From NCBI GenBank assembly GCA_037349105.1, contig JAYJMM010000122.1, positions 1,798,001 through 1,862,000 of the forward strand: 64,000 bases of DNA. The letters are read 5' to 3'. The translations under genes and the position numbers were made by a program. Source of the DNA: Limnomonas spitsbergensis. Its lineage: Eukaryota; Chlorophyta; Chlorophyceae; Chlamydomonadales. This document shows, piece after piece, positions 11,301-20,536 of the stretch; the first letter of the stretch is position 1; the number at the start of each line of letters is the position of its first letter. The notes beneath the pieces are model-generated. The model did not search any database. It was not told the origin of the DNA and saw nothing but the letters and a program-made list of their open reading frames with translations.

Positions 11301-13476
11301 TTGAGGCGGCTGGAAGTATTGGATCTTCTAGACCCACGGGTGAGGGACTGATGAGGGGGGGTGAGGGCGCTTGGAGGGATGAGGGTGTGGAGAGAGAGGT
11401 TAGAAGGTTGAAGTCCTCTAGAGCCACGGGTGAGGGCGTGTGTGTGTGGGAGGGATGACTGGATGAGGGTGCTTGGAGGGACGATTACGCTTTGAGGGGC
11501 TGAGGGTGTGGGGAGGGAGGTTGGAAGTCTTAGGCCTTCTGGACCCCTGGGTGAGGATTTGAAGATGCAGGGAGGGAGGGTTGTCAGGCAAATTGAATTC
11601 CTGCTTGCCAACGTATTTATTTTCCTTTGGGGACACATCACAGGATTTGAAGCCTCCTTGATTGAGGACAAGGGACGCAAGGTCTGCCGATGTAGCTGCA
11701 TGCCAAACCCTGATCAACCAACCCCCTAAGGACACATATTGTAAGACCTACATTGTAAAATTCAGGTTAAGGGACATGCATGCGCAATGCATGTCACTTA
11801 ACCTGAACAATAGCGGATCCTCTCTGTTAACCTGTCATACACGAGCGGCATTTGCGAGCTGCCACATTGCTTTCTTTCAGGCAAAGCTGCCTGCGATCGA
11901 AGATGTGATGAAAAAGTGGTCTGCCTTCTCTCGCCGGACCTCCTTCGCTCGGTCCTCGTCTGACGCCAGCAGTATAGCGGGTGAGGCTTGACGCTCCCTG
12001 GTGCAGGTAGTGCCCCTGATGCCCCATAGGTGCAGCCAAGGGGTAAAATACCTCGCCGCGCTGAATCCCCAAAACCCGTTATCTCGCCATGCCCTATCCT
12101 CAAAAACCCATAACCCTTAACCCTTTAACTATCTCGCCATGCCAAATCCTCAAAGCCCTGACCTGAGCTGGAGACCCGGATGCCTTTGGAGGGGTCAGTC
12201 TGCCCCTGTTCTCCTTCTCTCACCTCGCCTTGCCCCTTGTCCACAGGGTCTTCATTCACTCATCCAGCAACAGCGTACAAGCCAACTGCCGGCTGGGACC
12301 CCTTTGGCCAGGCAAGCCCAGGGAAACGAAAGGCCTTTTGAAATCTCGCTGAAAGCGCCTCAGGGAGCCCTCATGGGGGCGGAGCTCTGATGCACCTTTT
12401 GGTGGTTTGGGGGGGGCATGGGCCTGATCTAACTGGATGACATGCAGTCATCAGCCTGATGAGGGACTGTAGGAGGTGTGGACTGTGGAGTACAGAATTT
12501 GCATTTTGGCTCAATGGGTAATTTGCTTGATGGTTGTCTTTGTTGAGGGTTTGTGGGGAGCCTGAAGCGGACTAGTGTAGTCTTAGGGAGACAGATGCAA
12601 TGGGTGGGATGGGACACAAGCTGTTAATAGCTTTTCCTAAATCTTGGTTTCGACAGCTATGACACGTACTTGAAGAGAGAAGCAGTTGCACTCAACCTCA
12701 GCTGCAGGCTTTTGATGTGAGAGGCAGTGATGGCCATCCTCAGCTTCTCCCCTTTTGCCTCCTTGCATTGTCCAGGCGACTGCAAGGCTTTCATCCGCGG
12801 CCCCCATCGCTATCAAGCCGCTGCCGCCACCGCCGCCGCCGCCGCCGGCGCCCCGGGCGTCCATTGTAGTGCCCAGCAGCAGTTGCTCACCGATCGCAGT
12901 GGCGGGGAGGGGGACAGGGACGGTGGCGGTGGTGGAGTCCACCGCCGCGGCGTTGCCGTCCACCGCAGCGACAGCGGCAGCGCTGGTTGCACTGAGAGCT
13001 CCCGCAGAGTTCTTGTGTCCGCTCTGCAAAAAGGTCATGGAGGACCCTGTGGTCGCGTGTGATGGCAGGTATGAAATGGGCAAATGGGTGTCAATGATGG
13101 CATGTATTAATTGGGTGAATGGGTGTGAATAAGTGTGGTTGATCCGTGAATGTATCGTCCAAAGGCAGGAAGCCAGTACGTTGCAGGGTTGTTATCTTCC
13201 AGCCACATTGAGCTCGCACAAGGATGCAGCAGTGAAATAGCGATGGCCTCATGCCCTCATGTCTTGCCTTCCAAGGAATGGCACCATGATCCTGGTTGTT
13301 GTTAACCTTTTTATTCAATCCGCAGGTCCTATGAACGGGATGAGATTGAGATGTGGCTGGATATTGGCAACATGGACATGCCCGGTGGTGTCGACAAGGT
13401 CACGGACACCGCTGTCACGCCCAATGAGGATCTCAAGGCCAAGATCGACGCTTGGAAGAAAGAACAGCTAGCATGA
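2326..13476 (+). CDS. ankyrin-repeat protein with C-terminal U-box (putative E3 ubiquitin ligase)
   Basis: Spliced model of 13 exons, 554 aa: 2326-2430, 4148-4240, 4736-4891, 6361-6461, 8096-8221, 8899-9012, 9872-9950, 10339-10491, 11211-11339, 11881-11980, 12247-12311, 12776-13068, 13326-13476. All phases close. The N-terminus MGNASSELQ fits an N-myristoylation signal (Gly2), suggesting membrane attachment. Ankyrin motifs lie at about residues 36-150 (GADIRNTDLYGNTCVHYAAL is the clearest) and 232-352 (GLQPIHFAVWGG, TMHLAALRNNEEMVNLLLEQ, YGFTPFQLAR), separated by a charged, Ala/Gly-rich insert. A poly-Pro and Ala/Ser linker follows. Residues about 484-554 form a U-box (FLCPLCKKVMEDPVVACDGR then SYERDEIEMWL), the E2-binding fold of E3 ligases. 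Exon 11 needs a GC donor (CAG|GCAAGC) to keep frame. That exon and the 2326 start are the least certain parts. Confidence 0.83.
2735..3598. repeat. 19-bp minisatellite in intron 1 of the ankyrin/U-box gene
   Basis: About 45 imperfect copies of CTCCCATGCACAAACCTGC and its CTTCCATGCATGAACCTGC variant. Long open frames on both strands here are artefacts of the repeat and are not annotated as genes. Confidence 0.95.
3898..4147 (+). repeat. tandem copies of the intron 1 acceptor region
   Basis: Four related blocks of about 75-120 bp. Each carries a phrase such as CCCTAACCCTC followed by CACACTGCTAGGCTGTCAA. The last copy supplies the acceptor used at 4147/4148. The earlier copies end in TCAAATGTCT, TCAAGTATCT and TCAAATATCT. 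Confidence 0.7.
4200..4340 (+). repeat. duplicated 3' end of exon 2 with its donor
   Basis: The exon 2 end (GAGAATGCCTGGCATGTTGC ... TATGGAT|GTGAGTGTGAGG) is followed by a diverged copy at about 4265-4340 (GAGAACGCCTGTCATGTTGC ... TATGTAT GTGAGTGTGAGG). The copy keeps the donor-like sequence. Its exon-derived part carries an internal partial repeat. Confidence 0.75.
4886..5781 (+). repeat. 21-bp minisatellite made of the exon 3 splice donor
   Basis: About 42 near-identical copies of a 21-bp unit reading GTGAGGGTGCATGTGCTTTC plus one base (G or C). The first unit begins exactly at the exon 3 donor (CTTTCG|GTGAGG at 4891/4892), so every unit repeats the exon end and a good donor. The unit is seven codons, and the array stays open in the exon frame (VRVHVLS repeated). 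Confidence 0.97.
6451..6560 (+). repeat. duplicated exon 4 donor region
   Basis: The exon 4 end CTTTTAATCCA|GTAGGTGGTG is copied at about 6513-6540 as TTCTAATCCAGCAGGTGGTGCGTGG. Both copies continue into GTGCGTGGATTT. Confidence 0.65.
6700..7790. repeat. 51-bp minisatellite in intron 4 of the ankyrin/U-box gene
   Basis: About 21 copies of a 51-bp unit containing GACACCGGCAGCAGGTCAAT and GACATTACACCTCTGGGCCC. Variation is confined to a few positions (CCGGC/CCCGC, CAAG/CAGG, GACATT/GGCATT/GACAGT). Because the unit is 17 codons, several frames stay open by chance. Its core resembles dispersed repeat ends near 44.85, 60.24, 62.08 and 62.58 kb. Confidence 0.95.
7853..8095 (+). pseudogene. two decayed copies of exon 5 of the ankyrin/U-box gene
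   Basis: Exon 5 (8096-8221) encodes ANAEDMGIKDAIKWDGD. Two tandem copies precede it at about 7855-7930 and 7968-8060, with the same order of landmarks (AAATGCTG.., GATGCCAT.., CGCCAGG..CAGA). Each copy has a stop at the Lys-Trp position: copy 1 reads ATT TAA and copy 2 reads ACA TGA. The model therefore uses only the third copy. Confidence 0.8.
9335..9490. repeat. 39-bp tandem repeat in intron 6 of the ankyrin/U-box gene
   Basis: Four nearly perfect copies of a unit containing CTTCACCTGTCGTGCTGCAC followed by CCATCTCTCCCCTCACC. Confidence 0.95.
10510..10835 (+). pseudogene. decayed copies of the 3' half of exon 8
   Basis: Exon 8 ends in codons for NNEEMVNLLLEQHVK followed by GTAATGCCATG. 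Three diverged copies follow in the intron, near 10525-10590, 10665-10745 and 10765-10830. They keep GAAATGGT..CTTCTGAAGCAGCATGT, GTTGAAATGATCCACTTGCC and GTTGAATTGATCATTATGTC. They are not in a usable frame. Confidence 0.65.
11085..11130 (+). repeat. upstream copy of the exon 9 acceptor
   Basis: TCGAATCTCCTCAGGAGGTT at about 11083-11102 closely matches the acceptor actually used, TCGAATCTCCACAG|GAGGTT at 11197-11216. The first copy could be an alternative exon start, but the downstream copy joins the ankyrin frame. Confidence 0.65.
11300..11560 (+). repeat. tandem copies of the exon 9 donor region
   Basis: The exon 9 end (GGATCTTCTAGACCCACGG|GTGAGG) recurs twice in the intron as GTCCTCTAGAGCCACGGGTGAGG (about 11413-11435) and as CCTTCTGGACCCCTGGGTGAGG (about 11534-11555). 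Confidence 0.75.
11761..11807. repeat. near-perfect 47-bp inverted repeat (hairpin)
   Basis: Two 21-bp arms (TTCAGGTTAAGGGACATGCA... and its complement) face each other across GCGCA, with one mismatch. It lies inside intron 9 of the ankyrin/U-box gene, so the pre-mRNA would fold here. It could be a small palindromic element. Confidence 0.85.
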
Positions 13477-15033
13477 CTGGGTGTTCCGGACCCGCTGGTT
13501 TCGGATCTGAAGCCACCGTGATTTGAACTTAAATGGATTTTATGTGTACAGCATTTAAAATCCCGTATTCCTCAAGCCACGCTCAGGCGTTTTCTTTCTT
13601 TCTTATTGGAGTGATGCCAACATGCGGGCCCTCTTCTGTCGTTAGGGAGCGGACAGATTACACAGTTTCACACCGAATTTTCAGGTTAACACTTAAACAC
13701 TCTTGCCTACATTCTCAAATTTTCTAGGTGGTGCTCAACCGAATGCTTTTGCACCCACGTCATGTTTATGGCTGGGGCTTATCTATGGGGTTCATTCCCT
13801 CGCCACTGCTCAATAGTTGCGTGCTGGTTGGTAGCCCAGGGGGGTCACTAGTTTTCGCTCGCTGCCCTAGCGTATTTACTGCCTGTACCGGTTTACGGGC
13901 AAATGTCCCATGCATCAAATGTGATGCTCTGTTGGACTAAAAAAACTTCACTCTCTAAATAACGACTGCTCGGCGGCCGGCCTCCCGTTTGCAATGCTCA
14001 CAAATAAACGATAAGGGACTACATCACTCTTCCCTTACCCTTTTAGTGCTGTCCGGGCCTTGATGTTGGTCAGCCTTGCATTCCGGTAGACAATGTTTTC
14101 TTGACACCACCGAACTTCACCCTCGGCTATTCCTTAGGCAGAACTGCACCACAAAAGTCCCTTCGGGAACATGGGAAGGGCATTTGCTTACAGTGTTATA
14201 TACCTCTAACGATTGTGATCAGGGTTGACCCCTGGTTGTGATCCTGGTCATGACATTACACCTCTGGTTTTCATGACGGTTGGGACATGGCAGGCACTGC
14301 CAAGAGTCACCATATTAACATGATTAAAGCGCCATTCAATTGAAAATGATCTATATACTGCGGCACCAGTATGCATGAAGCCATTGAAATCCACGCTTTG
14401 TCTAGACGTCTGGGGCTTCAGACTGAATGCAAGCCACAGCCCCCACAAATCTTCTCATGTGCTGACAGAAGCAGGCCGTGGGATACTCTGCCTCTGATAC
14501 CTGTCCTGATGAGGCGAAGCTCAGGCATATCAAGGACTGCTTCTCCCAAATTCCCAACCCACACAAAACACGATCCTAGAAGCCAGGAAAGCATGCGCTG
14601 GGCTGTAAAAAGCCTGGCCTTTGAATATGGGGTCGCATGCTGCACTCACTGGTACCGTATATACATCCAGCCTGCCTCCAACAAAGATTATTATAATCAG
14701 ACGTAAACAAGGGCATAGATGACACTTGCTATGCGGCTGCAATCAGAAAGGGAAACCTGCAGACCTGCAAATATATCGAAAACTAGGGCCCTGAATCGGG
14801 CATCGGGCACATGCCCTGCAAAAAGGATACAGCTCTGCATCCTCCTGCTCTACCTCTAGATCTAGATCCCTGGCAGGCCGCTGGCAGACATAGCCGCCCC
14901 TGCCTCTGCCCAGCTGAACATACCCCAGCAGGTGGCTGGCAGACAGCCCTACTTCGTGTCATGCAGACCATAAACGAAATGAGGCACACAGGCATCATGA
15001 GGGAATATGCACCGCCTCCTGCCTCTGCCCTGC
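13477..15033. other. intergenic, convergent gene ends
   Basis: This holds the 3' flanks of the ankyrin/U-box gene (+) and the RWA-like gene (-). Apart from a dispersed repeat copy at 13544-13605 and a short fragment of the 51-bp minisatellite core near 14246-14266, I see no coding exon. Confidence 0.5.
13544..13605. repeat. dispersed repeat copy A
   Basis: A stretch from 13552 to 13605 (54 bp, beginning CATTTAAAATCCCGTATTCC) is identical to 34172-34225. With two mismatches the match extends left to the shared GTGTAC. This is probably the end of a mobile or dispersed element. Confidence 0.85.
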
Positions 15034-18000
15034 CTAGCCATACACCAGCAAGGACATGAAGCCAAAGCAGGCAAAGTATAGCCCAGAACCAACCGCTGCC
15101 ATCAGGAGCGTGTTCCGGAGCAGCAGCGTGTTGTTGCTGTGCGGCACCGCAACGTTCTTCAGCGTGTTGGTCAGGTTGAACAGGCGATAGCTCACAAACA
15201 CATAGCCTGGGAGCAGCAAGTGGGGCAAGTGGGAGACACAGGTCAACACTTGTGTGGGGCAGGCTGTGTGGTTGACAACGGGGACTTCAGGACAGGTGGG
15301 GTTGGAAAGACGATGCATGCCAAACAGGGTCATGGGTATGTGCCGTACGCCCATCTGCAGTGTGGCATCCACTGACTTGACCCGCAAGAACATGACCATG
15401 GTAGGGCATAAATGAGGGGATCACGGGTGGACAAGGCAGGCAGGTTGGTAGACAGGCAGGTAGCTGGCAGGTAGACAGGGGACAAGGTAGGCAGCCGACA
15501 GGCAATTAGGAGTTCAAGGTAGGCGGTTTGGCGGCAGACGGGCAGACAAGTAGGCAGCTCCCCGGTAGATGGTCAGACAGACAGGCAGGTAGATAGCTGA
15601 CAGACAGGCCGGTGGGTAAGCAGCATGGCATCTGTTCCCCACCTTCTTGAAGGTGATTGCCTAAACAGGCTGACCCCGGCACGTCTAATCAGGCTAGCCC
15701 CGGCGCTTCACACTTCCAGGCAGCCTGACATCTGTCGCCCTCACCTGCTGAGGTGAGTGCAAAGTTGACGAGGGGATACCCAGGCACCATACTCAGGATG
15801 GACTTGGGCTGCCCGTTGGGGACGACCGTCTTGAGCCAGATGTGGAACTGTCCGATGTAGGTCTCGAGGGTGATGCAGCCCAGCCAGCCAAACAGGCGGA
15901 GGTGGTGCAGACGCATGGTGGGGAGGATGTTGCGGAACACGATGAAGAGCGTGATGGGGATCCAGCTGGTGTAGGGGTGGACCTGGGGGCATAGGTCAGG
16001 GGATCCAGCCGGGGTGTGAAGGGCGCTCCAGTGGAGACTCGTAGAATCAGATAGAATGCAAGGGCTTGGATGCCCCAGCACGCGCACTAGGGAGCGGTTA
16101 TTATGTCAGGAATCATGGTGTACGATAAAAGAAGCCGAGCACAAATGTAAGGTTGAAAACGCTCCAGCATCAGCTCTCAAAGGGAATGGCCTCCACATTA
16201 TTGTTCAGTGTCGAAGGCGCCGCACTGCAGGCTCAAGGGGGAGGCGAGGAACTAGAGCAGGCCTCTCCCAGGTTGACAAAACGTACCGCATTGTACTCGT
16301 TCTTGGGCAGGCAGTACACAAGAGTGTACCAGAAGTACCCGACAGCTGACGCGACGGACAGCACAGTGGTGCGTGCGGCCACCCTCTTGAACGGAGGCAA
16401 GTTGTCCATGGAGTTCAGGGCAGAGGCGGCGTAGGGGTGGACCCAGGCGCACATCATGCCGTAGATCCACACGAAGCGATCCAGGGAGGAGCGGAAGTAC
16501 CACTCTGAGGAAGGGTTGCCGGGTCAAGGAAAGGGCAGGATTACTAGGAGCAACAGCATGTGCTGCAGTGTCACTCTTGAGGGGTTGGCCAGCAAGGGGC
16601 AGGACGACAAATGCATGAAGCCTGCAGGAAAAAATGAAACGTTCACAAGGGCGCGCACGTGCAGTACAATCACAAACAATGCAACGGCTCGCATGGAACA
16701 TGATGAGCAGGCAGCCCGGTTTGCAGTGAGAGAGAGAGAGAGAGAGCACAATTAAAACACTCACTCCATGTCTCCATGCAAGCTCAGCAAGAGCACATCA
16801 CCCCACCCGCTGCTCTCACCCCCACCTCACAGACACACATGCCTTTTGATCTACCTGCTGCCCTCAACCCCGCCTCACAGACACAAATGCCCATTGATCA
16901 ACCCTCCAGCTGGGCAAGCAGCCATCCACCCACCGTACAGCACATCCTCCGAGGGCTTGCGGGGGTCCACGTAGCCCACCAGCCAGGTGAGCGGCTTCCA
17001 GATACCGTAAAAGACGGGCTTGACGTCCCAACAGAGGATCACAAAGGCGACACACACAAGCATCCTAATGCAATTAGGAGAGGGGGTAGAGGGGGGCGTT
17101 GGGAGGGGATCAGGGGGAGATACTAGTGCTGATAGATCCTGGTCCGCAAAGGGAGGTGAGGGGCTAAGGGTTTGGAAGCAAGGTTTTACAGGAGGTTGTA
17201 GGGTGATATGGGCTACAGTAGCAAACCCACCCACACAAAAAACGTCCGCCCCCAACACTGCAAAATCAGAAGCAAAGAGGGTGGCATACAGGCATCGTGA
17301 CCACCAACCAATAGCACTACACTTATTTGACAGCAGTGTACTCCTTTGACAAAACAGTACTGGTACACACAAGTGATCAGCAGTACATGCACTTGATAAG
17401 TAGCAGTACACACCATTGATGAGTAGTACACTCACTTGACCAGAAGGAACGCGTTGGACTGGTTGTACTGCGGCAAGATGCCCAGGCAGGCATAGACGAG
17501 AACCGTGAAGATGGTGTGCATGGGGCAGATGTAGTACAGCATGTAGCTGTTGCGCAACACCAGGCAGGCGAAGAACACCAGGAAGTTCAACCGCCACATC
17601 ATCTGGCTGAACCTGTGAGAGGAATTCGAATTCAAACATTCAGATTGCATCTTTAGTCTGGATTATCGCAGCTCAAACAAACGAGGGTAGAATGGCTGAA
17701 GATAAGGGTTTGTGCCCAAGCTTCGCTGTGCCCGTTGCTTCCACTGCTGAAGGTGAGCATGGTTAGTGGGTAGTTAATGGGTGGTTTACAGGTGATTCTT
17801 GGGTGGCTAATGGGTAGCTGATGGATGGAGGCACAGGTTGGTGCATGCACCTGCCTAGATGGCCTTCACTCCTGATAGGTTGTCAATGACTTTGGGTGCC
17901 CTTACACTTATTTAACCATCTAACAAAACAAAAATGGCAAGACATGACTGCGCTTGGGCTTCTGAACGTGCAACACAGCTTGTTGTACCACCAACATGCA

Positions 18001-20536
18001 TATCTAGGCCTCTATTCTTTTGGTATTTAAGGCCTTCTCCCAAAACTTAGCCTGCTGTTTCAGCACACCGAACAAGCGGGAATCATGGCAGTGGCAATCA
18101 CAAGAAATTAGGGTGGACAGTCTAGGGCAGGCAGGTGTCTAATCTGCCCCAAAGAAACCATCCGTGCACTTCACAGGCCTTTCGGTATAAAAGACACTAC
18201 ATGCCCCACTCCTCGCCCATGCCATCCCGCAGCATGGTGTGCCCCCCACCTGCCGATGCAGTAGTCGTTCGTCTTGTAGTAGTAGGAAAAGTTGCCAAAG
18301 CCAGTCATCCACACGTATCCAGCGATGAAGATGCGGATTGCGTTGTAGATCTCCTTTGCCTCAAAGTAGTGGTATAAGAGGAAGAGGACCTGGCGAGGAG
18401 AACAAGATATACTCCTCAGCGACAGCATTGCAGCTGGGCAAGGCCATGGGGTCTCAGGGAAGGATTTCAAGCAGTGACCCCCTAGGCTGCATCCAGCCCA
18501 TTTCCTGCGTCTCAGGCTCGCCTGCTTTCCACACCTTCAGCTTCACCTACATCCCCCCTTCCCAGCTCCTCAACCTTACCACCCCCATTTTCCATTTGTC
18601 TGGCTCACCTGCATCCACCCCTTCCACTCCTCAGTCTGCGGCCGGTTCAGGAGCGAGGGCGCCTTCACGGTTTGCAAGGAACTCCCAAACGCGACGCTGG
18701 TTAACACGATGAAGACAAAGGAGAGCAGGTCGCGGCTATACGACTAGAGTGAGCAAGGGGGGAGGGGAAGGGGAACGTGGGAAATGGTCTAGGGGAGAGG
18801 AGCAAGCGGTGAGAGTTTACAGCGTCTATCCTATGTCATCAATGTTTAAGCATTGCTCCATCAATGTTCTAGCATTGTTCCAGTTAGGAGCCATATCATA
18901 CTTTAAGAGGGTTTCACCTGTTTCTCCTCCAGAGGCATCGGTACTGCTTAAGTCATCTGTAACACCCAGGACCTAAATCATGCCTCAGTTTGCCCGACTG
19001 GCCGCACCTTGAGCTCATTCCTGACATTGCTGATAATGTGTATAAGTTTCAACGCATGATGCTTTGTTTCCCCAAGAGGGCCATTCATTGCCCACGGACT
19101 CCGTCCCTGGATGATGGGTCTTAACATTGTTTCACTTGGTTGGGTAACAGATTTCCCTGACAAAAATCCCACTCCGAGAGGCACGCATTCAGTTGAGATG
19201 CCAATCCCCGAGTTGCCACGGATTTAGAAGTGCAACCTGGTCGCTCTCCCTTCGCTAAGATTTTCAACAGCCCCCTAGAATCAGGAGTGATCAGTGGCAC
19301 TGGCCGCAGTTCCTATCCACCTACTACTGAGTTCCCAGGGCTCTGGTCTCCTGGTCCACCCCACTGCTCCTCACCTTGGAGGCCTCCATGATAAGCGGCG
19401 TCCTGTCACAAACATAGTACCACACCATCAACGTCCCAAACTCAGACCTGTGGGAGGTGAAGGGAGTGTAATTATCGGCATCTCATTCAAACCCAAGGCA
19501 GGCACATGGAGTGGGCAGGGAGGCATGCAGAGCAGCAGGCGCCCCAGCTGTAGTGTTCATTACATCCGTCAGAGACACACTGCATGAAAAAGTTAATTTG
19601 CGTAACAAATTTCCTCAGGGGTGGATGAAGGCGGGTAGAGAGGTGCTACCAGTGTGTTATGTGTTGTTTACATATCAGAGCATGAGCAACGCACTCACAT
19701 GGCCTTGAGTGTTGCACACTCTCTTCTGATAGCCTCCAGGTCAAACAGCATGCACCTGGACAAGGAGGGAGCAGAGGGAGGTGATCATGGTCGAACGAAT
19801 GCACATGGAACAAGGTGGAAGCATTTGAGGTGATCATTCTCCAACTTGAATTCTCCGAGCACATCCAACGACATATCTATCCTCTTTCCGAGCCTGGGCG
19901 CAGAAGAAAGTGGTGCAAATCGCAGGCGGTCGTGCTGCTCAAATTCTGGGTTCTAGTCCCAGTTTGCTCAACAGAGGCAGCATGGTATTAGATCCAAGGA
20001 GAGCAGAGAAGGTGAAAGAGGTAAATGTCTAAAAAAGGCAATGACCGGATGAAGCGTTACACCCATGGACATGGCCGTAAGCACGCTGGGGCTTCTGCAA
20101 GAGCTTGCGCCTGTGCCAGGGATTTGAAGGACACTTCACAGAGCGCCAAGACACCCGGGTCTCCCTGTCTGTTACCTGATGAGCCCGCTGCCCCATGCAT
20201 CCTCCAAGGTCAGAGCTGTCTTAGCTGGTGCCTGCCTTGACGGCGATCCCACGCTACTGTGGTCGGCACCAGAGGAGGCCACGTTGCCGTTGCTCGGATC
20301 TGCTGTTAGTTGAACCTCCTGCTTCCCCGCTTCCGCATCCGAGGCACCCACGGCATCGTAGTCTGCCGAGGCATGCTGCTTCCTGCGGGCGGAACAATTG
20401 TGTGATAGCCTAATTCAAGCGGAACAGCTCCGACAAGTACAGATCTTGAAATAACAAGTTCTCACTTCGACCTGTTCAGGTACTCGGAGATAAGCCAGAG
20501 CGACAATGTCCAAGCATATGAAACGAAGAATGTGAC
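15034..20536 (-). CDS. RWA: RWA-like polysaccharide O-acetyltransferase (Cas1p family), 5' end not located
   Basis: Exons on the minus strand: 20466-20536, 20176-20382, 19699-19755, 19375-19447, 18609-18743, 18250-18389, 17436-17612, 16934-17064, 16287-16504, 15745-15982, 15034-15206. This gives 539 codons plus a missing start exon above 20536; plant RWA proteins are about 540 aa. Recognisable blocks are [106 protein letters not shown] and [14 protein letters not shown] proteins are multi-pass Golgi membrane proteins needed for acetylation of wall polysaccharides. A low-complexity Ala/Ser/Gln segment in exon 20176-20382 sits where RWA proteins have a variable loop. The substrate here is unknown. 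Confidence 0.93.
15430..15630. repeat. GACAGGCAGGTAG-type short tandem repeats
   Basis: Irregular repeats of GGCAGGTAGNNNGACA within the last intron of the RWA-like gene. No coding potential was seen. Confidence 0.7.
17330..17440 (-). repeat. about 20-bp repeats copied from an RWA splice donor
   Basis: On the minus strand the exon ends CTGGTCAA|GTGAGTGTACTACT. About five further units follow with the pattern RTCAANNNRTGTACTGCT, each repeating the exon end and a donor-like GT. Confidence 0.75.
18505..18640 (-). repeat. duplicated RWA exon/donor segment
   Basis: On the minus strand GAGGAGTGGAAGGGGTGGAT..GCAG|GTGAGCC (exon end at 18609) is followed by a copy GAGGAGCTGGGAAGGGGGGA..GTAGGTGAAGC, then a shorter one ending AGCAGGCGAGCC. 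Confidence 0.65.
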
